Assembly: GCA_024291935.2 (NCBI GenBank)
Contig: CM044306.1
Span: 19,849,001 to 19,913,000 of the forward strand
DNA from: Okapia johnstoni
Taxonomy: Eukaryota > Chordata > Mammalia > Artiodactyla > Giraffidae
DNA length: 64,000 nt
Direction of reading: 5' to 3'
Each line of letters starts with the position of its first letter. Position 1 is the stretch's first letter. The position numbers and the translations under genes were made by a program. Of this stretch, positions 1 through 10,834 are shown in pieces. Under the pieces are notes generated by a model. It was given only the letters and a program-made list of their open reading frames with translations. It made no database searches and was not told the DNA's origin.

Positions 1-7
1 GGTGAGT
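1..7 (+). other. JUP: Probable exon end and splice donor of an upstream JUP exon
   Basis: The window opens with G followed by GTGAGT, a near-perfect splice donor. JUP reads on this strand and its next visible exon begins at 1882, so base 1 is plausibly the last base of the preceding JUP exon. The exon itself lies outside the window, so this is inference from one motif and position. Confidence 0.5.
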
Positions 8-372
8 CTGGGGCAGGTGGGCAGGAGAGGTTTCCCCCAACCCTTGCTTTTCCCCACTGCTGAAATGGGAATTTTGGAGGCAGTCTGGGCCAGGCATCAA
101 GAGGTCTTTGGAAGCATTTGGAGAAAAGTGGCCACACCAGATGTGATCACTTACCAAACTCCAGCATGGGAAAGGCTTTCCAAGCTCAGAGGTAGAGGAA
201 GAGCTCACAAATGAAAACAGGAAGTATTCTTATTGTCAGAAACAACATTAAGGTTTTAATGTCAGAAACAGCCTAAAATCATTGAAAAGTAAACAGCAAA
301 CTGGGAAAATACTTGCAAGCCTCGCAACAGACAAGAGTTTAATATCTTTCATATAAAAGGCTTGTTAATACT

Positions 373-650
373 GCTACTGCTGCTGCTGCTAAGTCGCTTC
401 AGTTGTGTCCGACTCTGTGCAACCCCATAGACGGCAGCCCACCAGGCTCCCCAGTCCCTGGGATTCTCCAGGCAAGAACACTGGAGTGGTTTCCATTTCC
501 TTCTCCAATGCATGAAAGTGAAAAGTGAAAGTGAAGCCGCCCAGTTGTGTCCGACTCTTAGCGACCCCATGGACTGCAGCCTACCAGGCTCCTCCGTCCA
601 TGGGATTTTCCAGGCAAGAGTACTGGAGTGGGGTGCCATTGCCTTCTCTG
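373..650 (-). repeat. Bov-A2 SINE (dimer) with perfect TSD
   Basis: Two Bov-A units joined by a GAAAGTGAAAAGTGAAAGTG linker. An 11-bp target duplication TTGTTAATACT flanks it at 362-372 and 651-661. It lies in a JUP intron. Confidence 0.9.
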
Positions 651-1119
651 TTGTTAATACTAAACCTCAGTAGTTATCTACAAAGAGGCACATGTAATTA
701 ATTCCCAAGTGGTTCATAAACAAACAGTGCTCAATCAACCCCAGGAGTTTAAAAGAAATGAAGCTTACTCCACAGGGAGAGCCCATTTTCCACTATCAAA
801 TTGGCAAAGAAAAAAAAAAATGGGAGTGCTTTGTGCTGGTGAAGATGCGATAAAACGGTCAGTCTTATACCCTGCTGGTTGGAGAAGGCAATGGCAACTG
901 TCATTATATCATGACTGTCCATTATATCATGTGGCCATAGACAATGGTGTTGAAGAATTTTCAGTTTTTGCAATTTTTTCCTTTAATTATTAATGTTCAG
1001 AGTAAGGAATGGGTGCTGGTAGCTACCTCCACTTGTGATAGATGAGGTTTTTTAATTTCCACTGTTGTTTTGCTTTGTAGCATTCCCCTTCTCTCTTGAG
1101 TACTGATATGAACTCATAA

Positions 1120-1246
1120 ATATTTTTTGGTTTTTGGCCATGTTTCTTCGCAGGCTTGCAGTTAGTTCCCTGAACAGGGATCAAACCCAGCCCCCCTGCA
1201 GTGGGATAGCAGAGTCTTAGCCACTGGGCCGCTGGGGAAGTCCCTG
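1120..1246 (-). repeat. CHR-type tRNA-Glu SINE
   Basis: Reverse complement carries the GGACTTCCC head and a GTTTGATCCCTG-type B box. It lies in a JUP intron. Confidence 0.8.
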
Positions 1247-1330
1247 AACTCATAGATTTTTAAGGAAAAGTTACTGAATAATATGGGAAAATGCTTTATG
1301 CTACAATGTCTGATTAAAAAACAGGAATCA

Positions 1331-1500
1331 GGGCCTTCCCTAGTGGTCCACTGGTCAAGACTTCTCCTTCCAGTGCAGGGGGTACAGGTTTGATCCCTGG
1401 TTGGGGAGCTAAGATTTCACACGCCTGGAGGTCAAAAAAACAAAACATAAAACAGAAACAATATTGTAACTAAAAAAAAAATGGCCCACATCAAAAAAAG
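1331..1500 (+). repeat. CHR-type tRNA-Glu SINE with A-rich tail
   Basis: Starts GGGCCTTCCCTAGTGGTCCA with B box GGTTTGATCCCTGG, followed by an A-rich tail. JUP intron. Confidence 0.8.
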
Positions 1501-1613
1501 TCTTAAAAAAAACCGAATCAAATATGTGTTTATTACTATGATGAAAATCCAATGGAAAGAAGCTGTGTCTGGGTAGGGGGTTGTGGCAGTTTTTTTAAAT
1601 TAAAAGAATTTAA

Positions 1614-1735
1614 AAAAAATCTTTTGGCCTTACCTCAAGGCTTATAGAATCTTAGTACCCCGAGGAGGGATTGCACCCACGCCCCAATATTGAAAACACA
1701 GAGTCTTAACCACTGGATCACCAGGGAATTCCCTG
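1614..1735 (-). repeat. CHR-type tRNA-Glu SINE
   Basis: Ends CACCAGGGAATTCCC, the reverse of the SINE head. Diverged. JUP intron. Confidence 0.75.
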
Positions 1736-1881
1736 CATTTCCTTTCTTTAGATTTTACTTAAGACTTTTCACACTTTTTCCTATGGGCTTGAGTCATATC
1801 CAAAAAGGGCGGCGGAGACTGGCAGGGCGGTGAGGTGTGTTGCGGGCTTGCCTCACGCCCACCTTGCGCCCCTCTCCCCAG

Positions 1882-2032
1882 CTCCTCTACTCCTCGGTGG
1901 AGAACATCCAGCGCGTGGCCGCCGGGGTGCTGTGCGAGCTGGCCCAGGACAAGGAGGCGGCGGACGCCATTGATGCGGAGGGCGCATCAGCCCCACTCAT
2001 GGAGCTACTGCACTCACGCAATGAGGGCACCG
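1882..2032 (+). CDS. JUP: Junction plakoglobin (gamma-catenin), 3' coding exon 1 of 4 in window
   Basis: Plakoglobin is the armadillo-repeat protein that links desmosomal cadherins and classical cadherins to desmoplakin and alpha-catenin, and it can act in Wnt-type signalling. This exon follows a CCCCAG acceptor, ends at a GTGAGG donor and is open throughout. It encodes [12 protein letters not shown], then [19 protein letters not shown] and [11 protein letters not shown], which match vertebrate JUP and closely resemble beta-catenin. It covers the last armadillo repeats. It splices in phase 1 to 2140. The four exons here encode the last 154 residues of a protein that is 745 residues in human. 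The intron before it holds four SINEs and nothing else I recognise. Confidence 0.97.
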
Positions 2033-2139
2033 GTGAGGGGCTGGGCTAGGCGCGAGGGGGCGAGGAGGGTGAGGTGGGAGGCTGGGGGAGGGTGGAGGCA
2101 AGCACCTGACCTGCCTGGCCTGTCCTTTTCCCTGCTCAG

Positions 2140-2261
2140 CCACCTATGCCGCTGCCGTCTTGTTCCGCATCTCCGAGGACAAGAACCCAGATTACCGCAA
2201 ACGGGTGTCTGTGGAGCTCACTAACTCCCTCTTCAAACACGACCCTGCCGCCTGGGAGGCA
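2140..2261 (+). CDS. JUP: Junction plakoglobin, 3' coding exon 2 of 4
   Basis: The exon lies between a CTCAG acceptor and a GTGAGT donor. It reads [31 protein letters not shown] and KHDPAAWEA, the end of the armadillo domain and the start of the C-terminal tail. The phase-1 junction with the previous exon makes an Ala codon. The reading frame is intact. The following intron contains two minus-strand CHR SINEs. Confidence 0.97.
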
Positions 2262-2380
2262 GTGAGTATCCTGGGTGGGGTCGCAGTGTCTGTCTGTGCA
2301 AGTTGGGTACTGCACAAGGACAGCACTTTGTCGGGGGTGTGTGTGTTGGGGGGGGTTCCCATCTTGTCAGATTCATAGGC

Positions 2381-2493
2381 TTTTTTTTTTGATATGCCGA
2401 ATGGGGGATCTTAGTTCTCCGACCTGGGTTTGAACCTGGGCCCCCTGCAATGGAAATGCCGAGTCCTAACCACTGGATTGCCAGGGAATTCCC
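2381..2493 (-). repeat. CHR-type tRNA-Glu SINE
   Basis: Poly-T start (the tail) and GCCAGGGAATTCCC end (the head). Lies in a JUP intron. Confidence 0.85.
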
Positions 2494-2811
2494 AATAGGT
2501 TTTAATTTTATAATTGAATCATTCATGACAGTTCCCAGCAGATGAAAGTAATAAGTTGGACTATCTATTGTTTTTGACCTACAAAATGGCGATTTTTTGT
2601 TCAAACTGATAAAAAGTGTTGGGGCAGGAGTGCCTTTCCCTAACTTACACAGACGTGCTGTTACAGGCTGAAGGCTGCCCTGATCCTGCGTCAGGCCACT
2701 GCTGACACCCATTCTCTAGTCCTCTTCCCGCCACTCCCCTCCTCAGGGCTGCTCTAATTCTGCAGGTGCCTCCAAGGGATCTTTGCTTTTCCTTTGGCCC
2801 TCCTTTATCTG

Positions 2812-2916
2812 TTATTTTTTGGTTGTGCATCCTGTAGGGTCTTAGTTCCCTGACCAGGGATCAAACCCGTGCCCCTTGCATTGTAACTGTCTTAGCCACT
2901 GGGCCACCAGGGAAGA
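2812..2916 (-). repeat. CHR-type tRNA-Glu SINE
   Basis: Contains GACCAGGGATCAAACCCG and GGCCACCAGGGAAG. Lies in the JUP intron, about 130 bp upstream of the 40-nt exon. Confidence 0.85.
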
Positions 2917-3043
2917 CCTCCTTGGCCCCTCTAGAGAAACATCTCTTGCTGCTCTTCTCTCCCCGCCTCCCCGGCCCCAGTCCAGAGCCTGTGTTCCCTC
3001 CCTTCCCCTCTCCCCTAATGTTGCTCTCTGTCTCCATCCTCAG

Positions 3044-3083
3044 GCCCAGAGCATGATCCCCATGAATGAACCCTATGCTGATG
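3044..3083 (+). CDS. JUP: Junction plakoglobin, 3' coding exon 3 of 4 (40 nt)
   Basis: A very short exon between CCTCAG and GTAAGT encoding AQSMIPMNEPYAD plus one base. The human counterpart is AQSMIPINEPYGD, so the match is near-complete. It is too short to stand out as an open reading frame and is identified by splice sites, phase and homology. Confidence 0.95.
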
Positions 3084-3348
3084 GTAAGTGTATGCAGAGT
3101 TGCTCAGGACCCTGGAGAGCTGGGGCACAGGGGCATCCTGTGTGGGTGTGTGTGAGCAAGGGAGCAGCTCGTGTCCCCAGGGCCAAAGGACCAGTGACAG
3201 TCACCGTAGTGTTCATACCAACTCCTGGCCAGGTCCCTAAGTGGGGGTGGGGGTGGGGTCCGGCCCACTGGGGGTGGGCAGGGATAGAAGGTGTGGCTGA
3301 GCGCTGTCCAGACCCCGCAGGGTAGCCTGAGACCCTTCTCCTCGCCAG

Positions 3349-3500
3349 ACCTGGACGCCACCTACCGCCCCATGTACTCAAGCGACGTGCCCATGGACCC
3401 GCTGGAGATGCACATGGACATGGAAGGAGACTATCCTATCGACACCTACAGCGATGGCCTCAGGCCCCCCTACCCAACTGCAGACCACATGCTGGCCTAG
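3349..3500 (+). CDS. JUP: Junction plakoglobin, terminal coding exon with stop codon
   Basis: After a CGCCAG acceptor the exon encodes LDATYRPMYSSDVPMD, LEMHMDMEGDYPIDTYSD and GLRPPYPTADHMLA, then TAG at 3498-3500. This is the conserved plakoglobin C-terminus. In human the corresponding residues include SDVPLD and DMDGDYP, so the changes are conservative. The tail is shorter and different in sequence from that of beta-catenin, which separates the two paralogues and supports JUP rather than CTNNB1. Confidence 0.97.
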
Positions 3501-4655
3501 CTGCCCGGACCCTAGTATGGCGCCCCTCTCCCTGCTTTGCAGCTCTGTCTCCTGCTGTGGGCTGCTGAGACTTGAGCTTCCCTTCCCTTAGGACCTCCTT
3601 CTCAAGGGAGGCCTCTTAGACTTTCCCTGAAACCCTGGCTCCTTTAGGGGGGGAGCAAGCATGGGGCCTCTGGGTGCTGAGCTGCCCCAGGGAAGGCATG
3701 CCTCTCCTGTATTGTTCTATTATCTTTGCTCCGGGCAGCGAGTTCTTGCCCCTTCTGCGGATGGCGAGAGGGTGACGCAGGAGTGGCATGAGCTCCCAGG
3801 GGCCACAGGCCTGGCCTAACCCCTCTGCGTCTGCCCCCCCCCCCCCCCCGCAGGTGCGATTCCCCATCTGAGAGGTTCTCCGTGCAGGTGATGGGGCCAG
3901 ATAGCCAAGTGCCTGAACCCGGGCAGCAGGGCTGCAACTTCCTGCCAAGCCCCGTGCCTCCAGAGGTCCTCTGTGGGGTCTTTCTTGGGATGGTGATCTG
4001 CTCCTGCTTTTCTGTTCTGGGCCGTGGGTCCAGGGCCCGACACCCTTTTCCCACCCCTGAGGCCCTGGCATGAAAACTTTAGACTCTAGGCACCCATCTT
4101 GTCCCCCTCCGACGTTCCCCCCTCCTCCCGGGCTGCCTGTCTCCAGCAGCCTGGGCCCCACAGGCTCTGGCTTTTGATTTGGTCACTGAACTCCAACTGT
4201 GCTGAGCCTCTGGGATCTCCAGGCCCCAGGTTCAAGGCCAAAAGGCCCAGAATCCAAAGCTTGTCTTGGAAAGTTCAGGGATCCTCTGGGAAGATGGGGT
4301 GGAGACATGGAGAGATTGTCCCTGCTCCAGGACACTGCCTGCTCCTTCCCTGGGATGCTCAGTTGGCTTTGGCCCCTCCTAGGGGAGCTTGGGGACAGCG
4401 CCCTGGAACCCCCCTCCCGCCCACACAACTACCCTAGCTGACCCCCGAGAAGTGCTCTTGGCTGACCCCTCTGGTGTGCGGTGAGGGGCTTTCTCTTCTT
4501 CTTCCTATTTCCAACTCCCCACCACCTCCTGCACACGGGTGTTGGGGGCTGGGGGAGGTCCCAGCAGAGTTTTATTATGATCGCTTTATGTTTTTGGTTA
4601 TTGGTTTTTTTTGTATAGACCAAAGCAAAGAAAATAAAACTAACACACTGATCTG
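3501..4655 (+). other. JUP: JUP 3' untranslated region
   Basis: GC-rich sequence from the JUP stop to about 20 bases past the poly(A) signal at 4633. It contains an uninterrupted run of 16 C at 3834-3849. Short reading frames here on both strands look like by-products of GC content. The 3' end is inferred from the signal and is approximate. Confidence 0.8.
4633..4638 (+). terminator. JUP: JUP polyadenylation signal AATAAA
   Basis: A canonical AATAAA lies about 1.1 kb after the JUP stop in an A-rich context and is followed within 40 bases by a GT-rich stretch (GGAGGTTGTTTG), as expected downstream of a cleavage site. No earlier canonical signal was seen in the 3' UTR. Confidence 0.85.
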
Positions 4656-5484
4656 ATGGAGGTTGTTTGAGGGAGAGGAATGAGGGGGACGGAGCTCCTT
4701 CAGCCTCCTCGATGGCTGGATCCTGAGTGTCGGTGGCCACCTTGTGTATAGAAAAGGCAGGAGGGGGGAGAAGCGGAGAGAAAGGAGCGTCCACGAGCTG
4801 GAGTTGATTTAATTAATACATACAACTCAAAACCTCAGGAGGGGTGAAGAGCTGACTAGAGTCCCCCCTTTGGAGGACACCAGGCCATATTTATCTCTTC
4901 AATGGGCAACCTCCTTGCTGGCCTCTCAGTCTCTCGCCTGCTCTTCCCCCCGTGCAGCCTTAATGATCACTGGCCGATCTCTCCTGGGCAGAACACTCCA
5001 TGTGGCCTATGGCTTGGAGGCCAGGCTCCTTTCTGGTCTATGGCGGGCCCGGCCCAGCCCCTCCCCGCCTCCCCTCCCCTGTTCCTGCAGCCAGCATCTT
5101 CCAGGCTGTTTCTTGGCCCATGCTGTTTCCTCTGCTCTCATTTTATCCATCACAGTGTAACCGACAGCGTATGTGATGGTCCTGCACTCATGTCCCCAAA
5201 TTCTCCTTCCCGGAGAGGGCTGAGTAGAACACACATGTGGCCCCTGGGGGCCTGCTGTCACCACATCTATTTCATGTCTACACCTGCCTGAGCTTGGGCA
5301 GTGGAGGGAGGCCATGGCCTTGTTGGTGGAGGAGCAGTGGCACAGAGGTGTTGGGGACAAAGCAGAGAACCCAACTAGGACGAGGCTGTAAGGTGCAGGC
5401 GAGAGGTGATGAGACACTGAGCCGAACTCCACTGAGATGAAATGGGAGAGAGAACAGAATTTTTAGGGACCACAAGAGGTTTTT
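4656..5484. other. Intergenic sequence after JUP, no gene recognised
   Basis: GC-rich unique-looking DNA. Short frames on both strands have no recognisable domain or splice context. Confidence 0.6.
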
Positions 5485-5596
5485 GTTTTTTTTTGCTACA
5501 CCGTGCAACTTGTGGGATCTTGGTTCCGCAACCAGGGATTGAACCTTGGGAGTGAAAGTGAGGAGTCCTAACCACTGGAACATCAGGGAATTCCCA
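5485..5596 (-). repeat. CHR-type tRNA-Glu SINE
   Basis: Poly-T, then AACCAGGGATTGAACCTTGG and CAGGGAATTCCC. Confidence 0.85.
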
Positions 5597-5869
5597 CAAG
5601 AAGTTCTTTTAACTGCACTTTCTCATACTCGGTGTTCAAGGCCTGTCTGGTCTGCTGGGTTGCTATAACAAAATACCATAGACTCGTGGCTTAAACCATG
5701 GACATTTATTTCTCACAGTTCTGGAGGCTGCAAGTCCAAGATCAAGGTGCCAGTAGATTCCATGTCTGGTGAGAGTCCACTTCTTGGCTTGCAGACACCA
5801 CCTTCTTGCTGTGTGCTCACATGACCTTTCCTTGATGCCCACTCATGAAGAGAGAGATTTCCCTCCCTC

Positions 5870-6369
5870 TTCTTTGTTGTTGTTGTTGAGTTGCTAAGTC
5901 ATGTCTGACCCTGAGGACTACAGCACGCCAGGCTTCCCTGTCCGTCACTATCTCCTGGAGTTTGCTCAAACTCATGTCCATCAAATGAGTGATGCCATCC
6001 AACCATCTCATCCTCTGTTGCCCCCTTCTCCTGCCCTCAATCTTTCCTAGCATCAGGGTCTTTTCCAGTGAGTTGGCTCTTTGCATCAGGTGGCCAGAGT
6101 ATTGGAGCTTGAGCCTTGGCATCAGTCCTTCCAATGAATATTCAGGGTTGATTTCCTTTAGGACTGACTGGTTTGATCTTGCAGTCCAAGGGATTCTCAA
6201 GAGTCTTCTCCAGGTTGAAAGCATCAGTTCTTCGGTGGTTAGCTTTCTTTATGGTCCAACTCTCACATTCGTACATGATTACTGAAAAAATCATAGCTTT
6301 GACTATACAGACCTTTGTTGGCAAAGTGATGTCTTTGCTTTTTAATACTCTGTCTACGTTTGTCATAGG
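5870..6369 (-). mobile_element. BovB LINE 3' fragment
   Basis: Contains the BovB 3' region with GCATCAGGGTCTTTTCCAGT and begins with (TTG)n. It ends at a Bov-tA insertion; a short continuation (GGCTTTCCTTCCAAGGAG) appears near 6604-6621. Confidence 0.8.
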
Positions 6370-6575
6370 GCTTCCCTGGTGGCTCAGTGGTAAAGAATCC
6401 ACTTGCAATACAGAATCCTCAGGAGACCTGGGTTCAACCCCAGGTCAGGAAGATCCCCTGGAGGAGGGCATGGCAACTCCAGTATTCTTGCCTGGAGAAT
6501 CCCATAGATAGAGAAACCTGATGGGCTACAGTCCATAGGGTAGCAAAGAGTCGGACACATCTGAAGAGAGTTTGC
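6370..6575 (+). repeat. Bov-tA SINE inserted in BovB
   Basis: tRNA head GGCTTCCCTGGTGGCTCAGT followed by a Bov-A unit ending AAAGAGTCGGACACATCTGA. Confidence 0.85.
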
Positions 6576-7389
6576 TTGCATACACGTGGACTAGGCTTGC
6601 CATGGCTTTCCTTCCAAGGAGCCCTCTTCTTTTAAGGGCACTAATCCCATCTTGAGGGCCGCACCCTGTGACCTCATGTAAACCTAGTTACTCCCAAAGA
6701 CCTCATGTCCAAATACCATCACACTAGGGGCTAGAACTTCAACAGATGAATTTAGTGGCAGTGGGTGGGGAAGGGGGGCGGCAGCGGCAACACAGACATT
6801 CAGCCCATAAGATGGTCCTGATAGGAAACACTCAGTTTAGGTTATTTGAGAATTTGATACAGGGACACTTGACAAAAGGTATGGACAGTATAGGAACCAG
6901 GAAGGGAGAGGGTAGTGCCCTGGGCTAATTATGGAGACCTCACCTCTACCCTCAAGCAAGAAGGGAAGGAATATTTCTTGGGAACGGCCCTACAGAGGAG
7001 ATGCCTAATAAGGGAAGACTGTGACCTTACTCCTTCCTATTGGTGTGCCCTGTTTGCCAAACCCAATCAGAAACCAGAGAGCCCATCACTGTTGTCTTCA
7101 TGATGTGCCCCTCCACCCAGAGCAGAGTGGAGAGAAGATCTGGGGAGGCTGTGAAAGATAACTCTGTCTCCCACCCCCTGTCTGTCCTAAAGAGGATTCA
7201 AGATGACTTATAAGAAAGGATCGCTCATTCAAGTCTCAAGAACAGGCAATGAGGACAAAGGAAAGGAAGGGGTGGCACAGCACACGTGTTAAGAGTTCAC
7301 ACCGGCCATGATTGAGCTTCCCCATTAGGTGCTGAGCTTCCTGGCAGCCTGGCCAAAAATAGAAACAAGAAAAGTTAGTAATGGAATGA

Positions 7390-7545
7390 ATTGGCTGCTT
7401 CTTCAGTTTTCACATAGGAGCAGTCTGAGCCCCACACCTTTGAGAAAGTCAGTTTGCTTCTCTGAACTTCAATATCCTCTGTAAAATGGGGATATTGCCT
7501 GCTCCACCTCCTTAACATGAGGATGAAATGAGAAGGCACAATTCC
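7390..7545 (+). repeat. MIR remnant
   Basis: Core resembles CTCTGAACTTC..CCTCTGTAAAATGGGGATA..GGATGAAATGAGA of MIR. Old and diverged. Confidence 0.55.
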
Positions 7546-8577
7546 AACAGGAAGAAGAGGAAAGGGCTTTTTTTTCTAGAGAGGCATTGCCTTTTCCTTT
7601 TCCAGAAAAGATGTCCACTCCAGGGTCATATCTGGACGTGGGCTGGACACTGTCACATGACTATCTCTTTCTACAAGGGAAGCTGGGAAATAGAATATTT
7701 CCGCTGCACACATTGCCTCCTTGATAAAAAAAAAATCAGGTTTCTGATAGTAAGAAAGGGGATATAGAAGACCTAGGGTAGACCACCAGTCATGTCTGCC
7801 ACAACTGGGAATGAGTGTCTGGACCAACTGCTGCCTTTTAAGTGGGTTTGGTCGGGGAACCAGCAGAAGAGCTGAGTGTCTGGGCTTCAACAAAAGACTC
7901 GTAGCAGATCAGAAGGAAACACAGGTATAGGGGAAGTAGGCAGACTTGATTGAGCCATATCCAAGGAGTAGGAACCTGACCCTGTCCATCCGGAGAGCTG
8001 GAGGAAGGTCTCTGCCACCCACACACTCAATATCTCTACCTTGGTATCAACAATACCAATGCAGACAGACATATCTATGACAATTGAGGGTCACTTGCTA
8101 GGTGGCTGAACCAAGGCCCTCCCCCAGAAATGGTGATGAGCCAGGATAAAGGGGCAGAATTCAACGTGGGATTTTAATATCAAGTTGTTAAAATGTATCT
8201 TAAAAATAAGTTCATATCTTTAAAATGGCTCTTAAAATCTGTCAATTAAAAATTGTTATGAAAAATAAGTTATTAAAGGGAGCTTTACATTAAACATTTT
8301 AAAAACATTTCTACATGATGTCATCTCTACAGCATATAAATTGGCTTAAAAGATACAGTAGATAAGATAAAATAGCTAGGTAGGAAGTAATTAGATGGAA
8401 TCCTAAATCCTATACTTTAAAAACATCTATGCACATATAAGAAACATTGGGAAATTCAGCTACACTCAGTATGTGTTGTACAGATTTGAGAAATTCAGTT
8501 GAGCCCCAACTTCATAATAAATTGCTAGTATAATGAAGCTTTGGAAAATGACTCAAAATATAGTCCTAGTCTGTATT

Positions 8578-8790
8578 GGGCTTCCCTGGTAGCTGAGGTG
8601 GTAAAGAATCTGCCTGCTAATGCAGGAGACCTGGGTTTGATCCCTGGGTCAGGAAGGTTCCTCTGGTGAAGGGCATGGCAACCCTCTTCAGTATTCTTGC
8701 CTGGAGAATCCCATAGAGGAGCCTGCTGGGCTACAGTCCATGGGGTTGCAAAGAGTCGGACTTGACTGAGTGACTAACACACACATACAC
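8578..8790 (+). repeat. Bov-tA SINE with TSD
   Basis: Head GGGCTTCCCTGGTAGCTGAG. Flanked by AGTCTGTATTG and AGTCTGTACTG. Confidence 0.9.
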
Positions 8791-8889
8791 AGTCTGTACT
8801 GATAGAAGTATAATGTCTTTGGAGGAATACAGTGCTACTGCATTGGTTAGATTCATGGGTCATTCATTCAATCACCAACTACTTCCTAA

Positions 8890-9109
8890 AGTGAAAGTGT
8901 TAGTCATTTAGTTCTGTCTGACTCGGCGATCCCATGGATCTCACTTTAACCCAATCCGCCAGGCTCCTCTGTCCATGGAATTCTCCAGACAAGAATACTG
9001 GAGTTGGTAGCCATCCCCTTTTCCAGAGCATCTTCCTGACCCAAGGATCAAACTCAGGTCTCCTGCATTGCGGGCAGATTCTTTACCAACTGAGCCACCA
9101 GGGAAGCCC
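8890..9109 (-). repeat. Bov-tA SINE with perfect TSD
   Basis: Flanked by ACTACTTCCTAA at 8878-8889 and 9110-9121. Ends with the reverse of the tRNA head. Confidence 0.92.
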
Positions 9110-9570
9110 ACTACTTCCTAAGGGCTGGCTCTTTGCCCAGCTTTGTTCAAGGCACTGGGGGTAGGATGCCAATGTTCTTGTCTTCCAGGGGGAGGATGGA
9201 CTATAAACCAAGGCCAGTAGGACAGTACGGAAGTGAGGACGTGCTTAGGAGTCTGGGTGGGTCCAGGAGCCTGAGAGGAAGTGGGGGACAATTGAACCTC
9301 ATTTTGTGTACAGAGATGTTTGCTGGGCCTCACTGGGAGGCTCCAGCATTCCTGGCAGTGGGAACAGCAAAGGCACAGACACAGGAAGCTGGGTGGGGAG
9401 TTCAAGAGCTAACAGTGGTTGGTGTGTCTGGCCCATGAGAGGAAGGGGTGGTATAGTGAGAAACAGGGTGGAAAACCAGGCAAAAGTCAAACAGCAGAAG
9501 GGCCTTATGCATCTGGCCAAAGTGTGTGAACTGGTTACCGGATAAGATGGGGTGTGAAAGTTGCTGAGGT

Positions 9571-9741
9571 TTTTTTTCATTTTTAATTTATTTATTTGGT
9601 TGTGCTGGGTCTTAGTTTAGGCACACAGGATCTGTAATTGTCACTGCGGCATGAGGGATCAAGATCCCTGACCAGGGATTGAACCTAGGTCCCTGCGTTG
9701 CGAGCATGGAATCTTAGCCACTAGACCACCAGGCAAGCCCC
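9571..9741 (-). repeat. CHR-type tRNA-Glu SINE
   Basis: Contains GACCAGGGATTGAACCTAGG and CCACCAGGCAAGCCCC, with a T-rich start. Confidence 0.8.
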
Positions 9742-9959
9742 ACTCCTGAGGTTTTAGCAGGAAGGCAGCAGCAACCCCACCTGGAGGGTGAGGTTCGTCT
9801 TGCCATTCTTGGAGGGCCGGTCACAATAGTCATTTAGTTTTTCCCTGGTGCCAGACCCTGTACTGGGTGATTTCTCACAGCAGCTTTGAGGTTGGAGGTC
9901 TACCTCTCATTTCGCTTTTGAGGCCAGAGACATTCCAGACGTTCTGTTGTTCTAACTAA

Positions 9960-10175
9960 TATTAACAACAGCAGTTACGAGCCCTTTGGTGCGAAGTGCT
10001 TTACTAAATAATCTCAGTCCCCACAGCCCTGTGAGGTGTATAAAATGAAGGTAAATTATACAAGCTGCGGCCCCTGAGACTCAGAGAGGTTAGGAAACGT
10101 GCCGAAGGCAGCATAGCTGTGTGAATGCCAGGGCTGGGATCTGAATCCAGGACACCTGACTCTTAATCCTAAGGC
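9960..10175 (+). repeat. MIR element
   Basis: Good core match: GCGAAGTGCTTTACTAAATA, GTGAGGTGTATAAAATGAAG, ACTCAGAGAGGTTAGGAAAC, GGGATCTGAATCCAGGACAC. Confidence 0.7.
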
Positions 10176-10707
10176 ACTTTTCCTCCAAGGTCGGGACCCT
10201 GAACCAGGGTGTGCGTTGATGCCTTGGCCCCACTGGTAACCCCTGGCTGGCTTGGGGGCCCCAATGAGATCAGGAGGGATGGGGTTCACACCTGGCTGAA
10301 GGATGGGGAGCCTGGGGAAGAGCACACTGACAAAAGACCTGTTAGATGGGCCCAGGGCACTGGGGAATACAGCCTCATTCTGGGGATCCCAGAGGGCATA
10401 ACCAGAACAAGAAGTGGGGTTGGGGGCTGAGAGTGGGGTTACAAAGATCTTTGAGTAGATGTCGGAAGGGAGACTTTTTTAGAAGGGCACAGACTACTGT
10501 CTATGGGATCACTGGTCTAGGAGTCCAGAACCCTTGGGTCCCACCCTGCCTGGGCAAGTCAGCCCTCTCTGGCTTTTGGGGGGAGACACTGCCCCCCAAT
10601 AGCCAAGACTCGCCCAGAGAGTCCGTCATGTGCTTATTCAACAAATACAGAATATCTACTCTAATTAGAGTCCTGAGGATACAGAAATGGTTAAAACAGA
10701 CACTGTC

Positions 10708-10834
10708 CTCATTGTTTTGGCTGCACTGGGTCTTAGTTGCAGCATGTGGGATCTAGCTCCCTGACCAGGGATCAAACCCGGGCCCCCTGCATTGGGAGTG
10801 CAGAGTCCCAGCCACTGGGCCACCAGGGAAGTCT
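10708..10834 (-). repeat. CHR-type tRNA-Glu SINE
   Basis: Contains GACCAGGGATCAAACCCGGG and GGCCACCAGGGAAGTC. Confidence 0.88.

Larger units (their letters stand above)
5640..6815 (+). repeat. Ancient mammalian repeat split by BovB and Bov-tA
   Basis: Left part 5640-5868 (GTTGCTATAACAAAATACCA, TTATTTCTCACAGTTCTGGA) and right part about 6621-6815 (AAGGGCACTAATCCCATC to ACATTCAGCCCATA) belong to one old mammalian interspersed element whose family I do not name with certainty. The middle is younger inserted DNA. Confidence 0.6.

Noticed and set aside
3616..4161. Antisense frames opposite the JUP 3' UTR
   Set aside because: GC-driven; overlap the poly-C run and have no homology.
8890..9109. SINE tRNA-like heads considered as tRNA genes here and elsewhere
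   Set aside because: They carry A/B-box-like words but do not fold as intact tRNAs and have SINE tails and target duplications.
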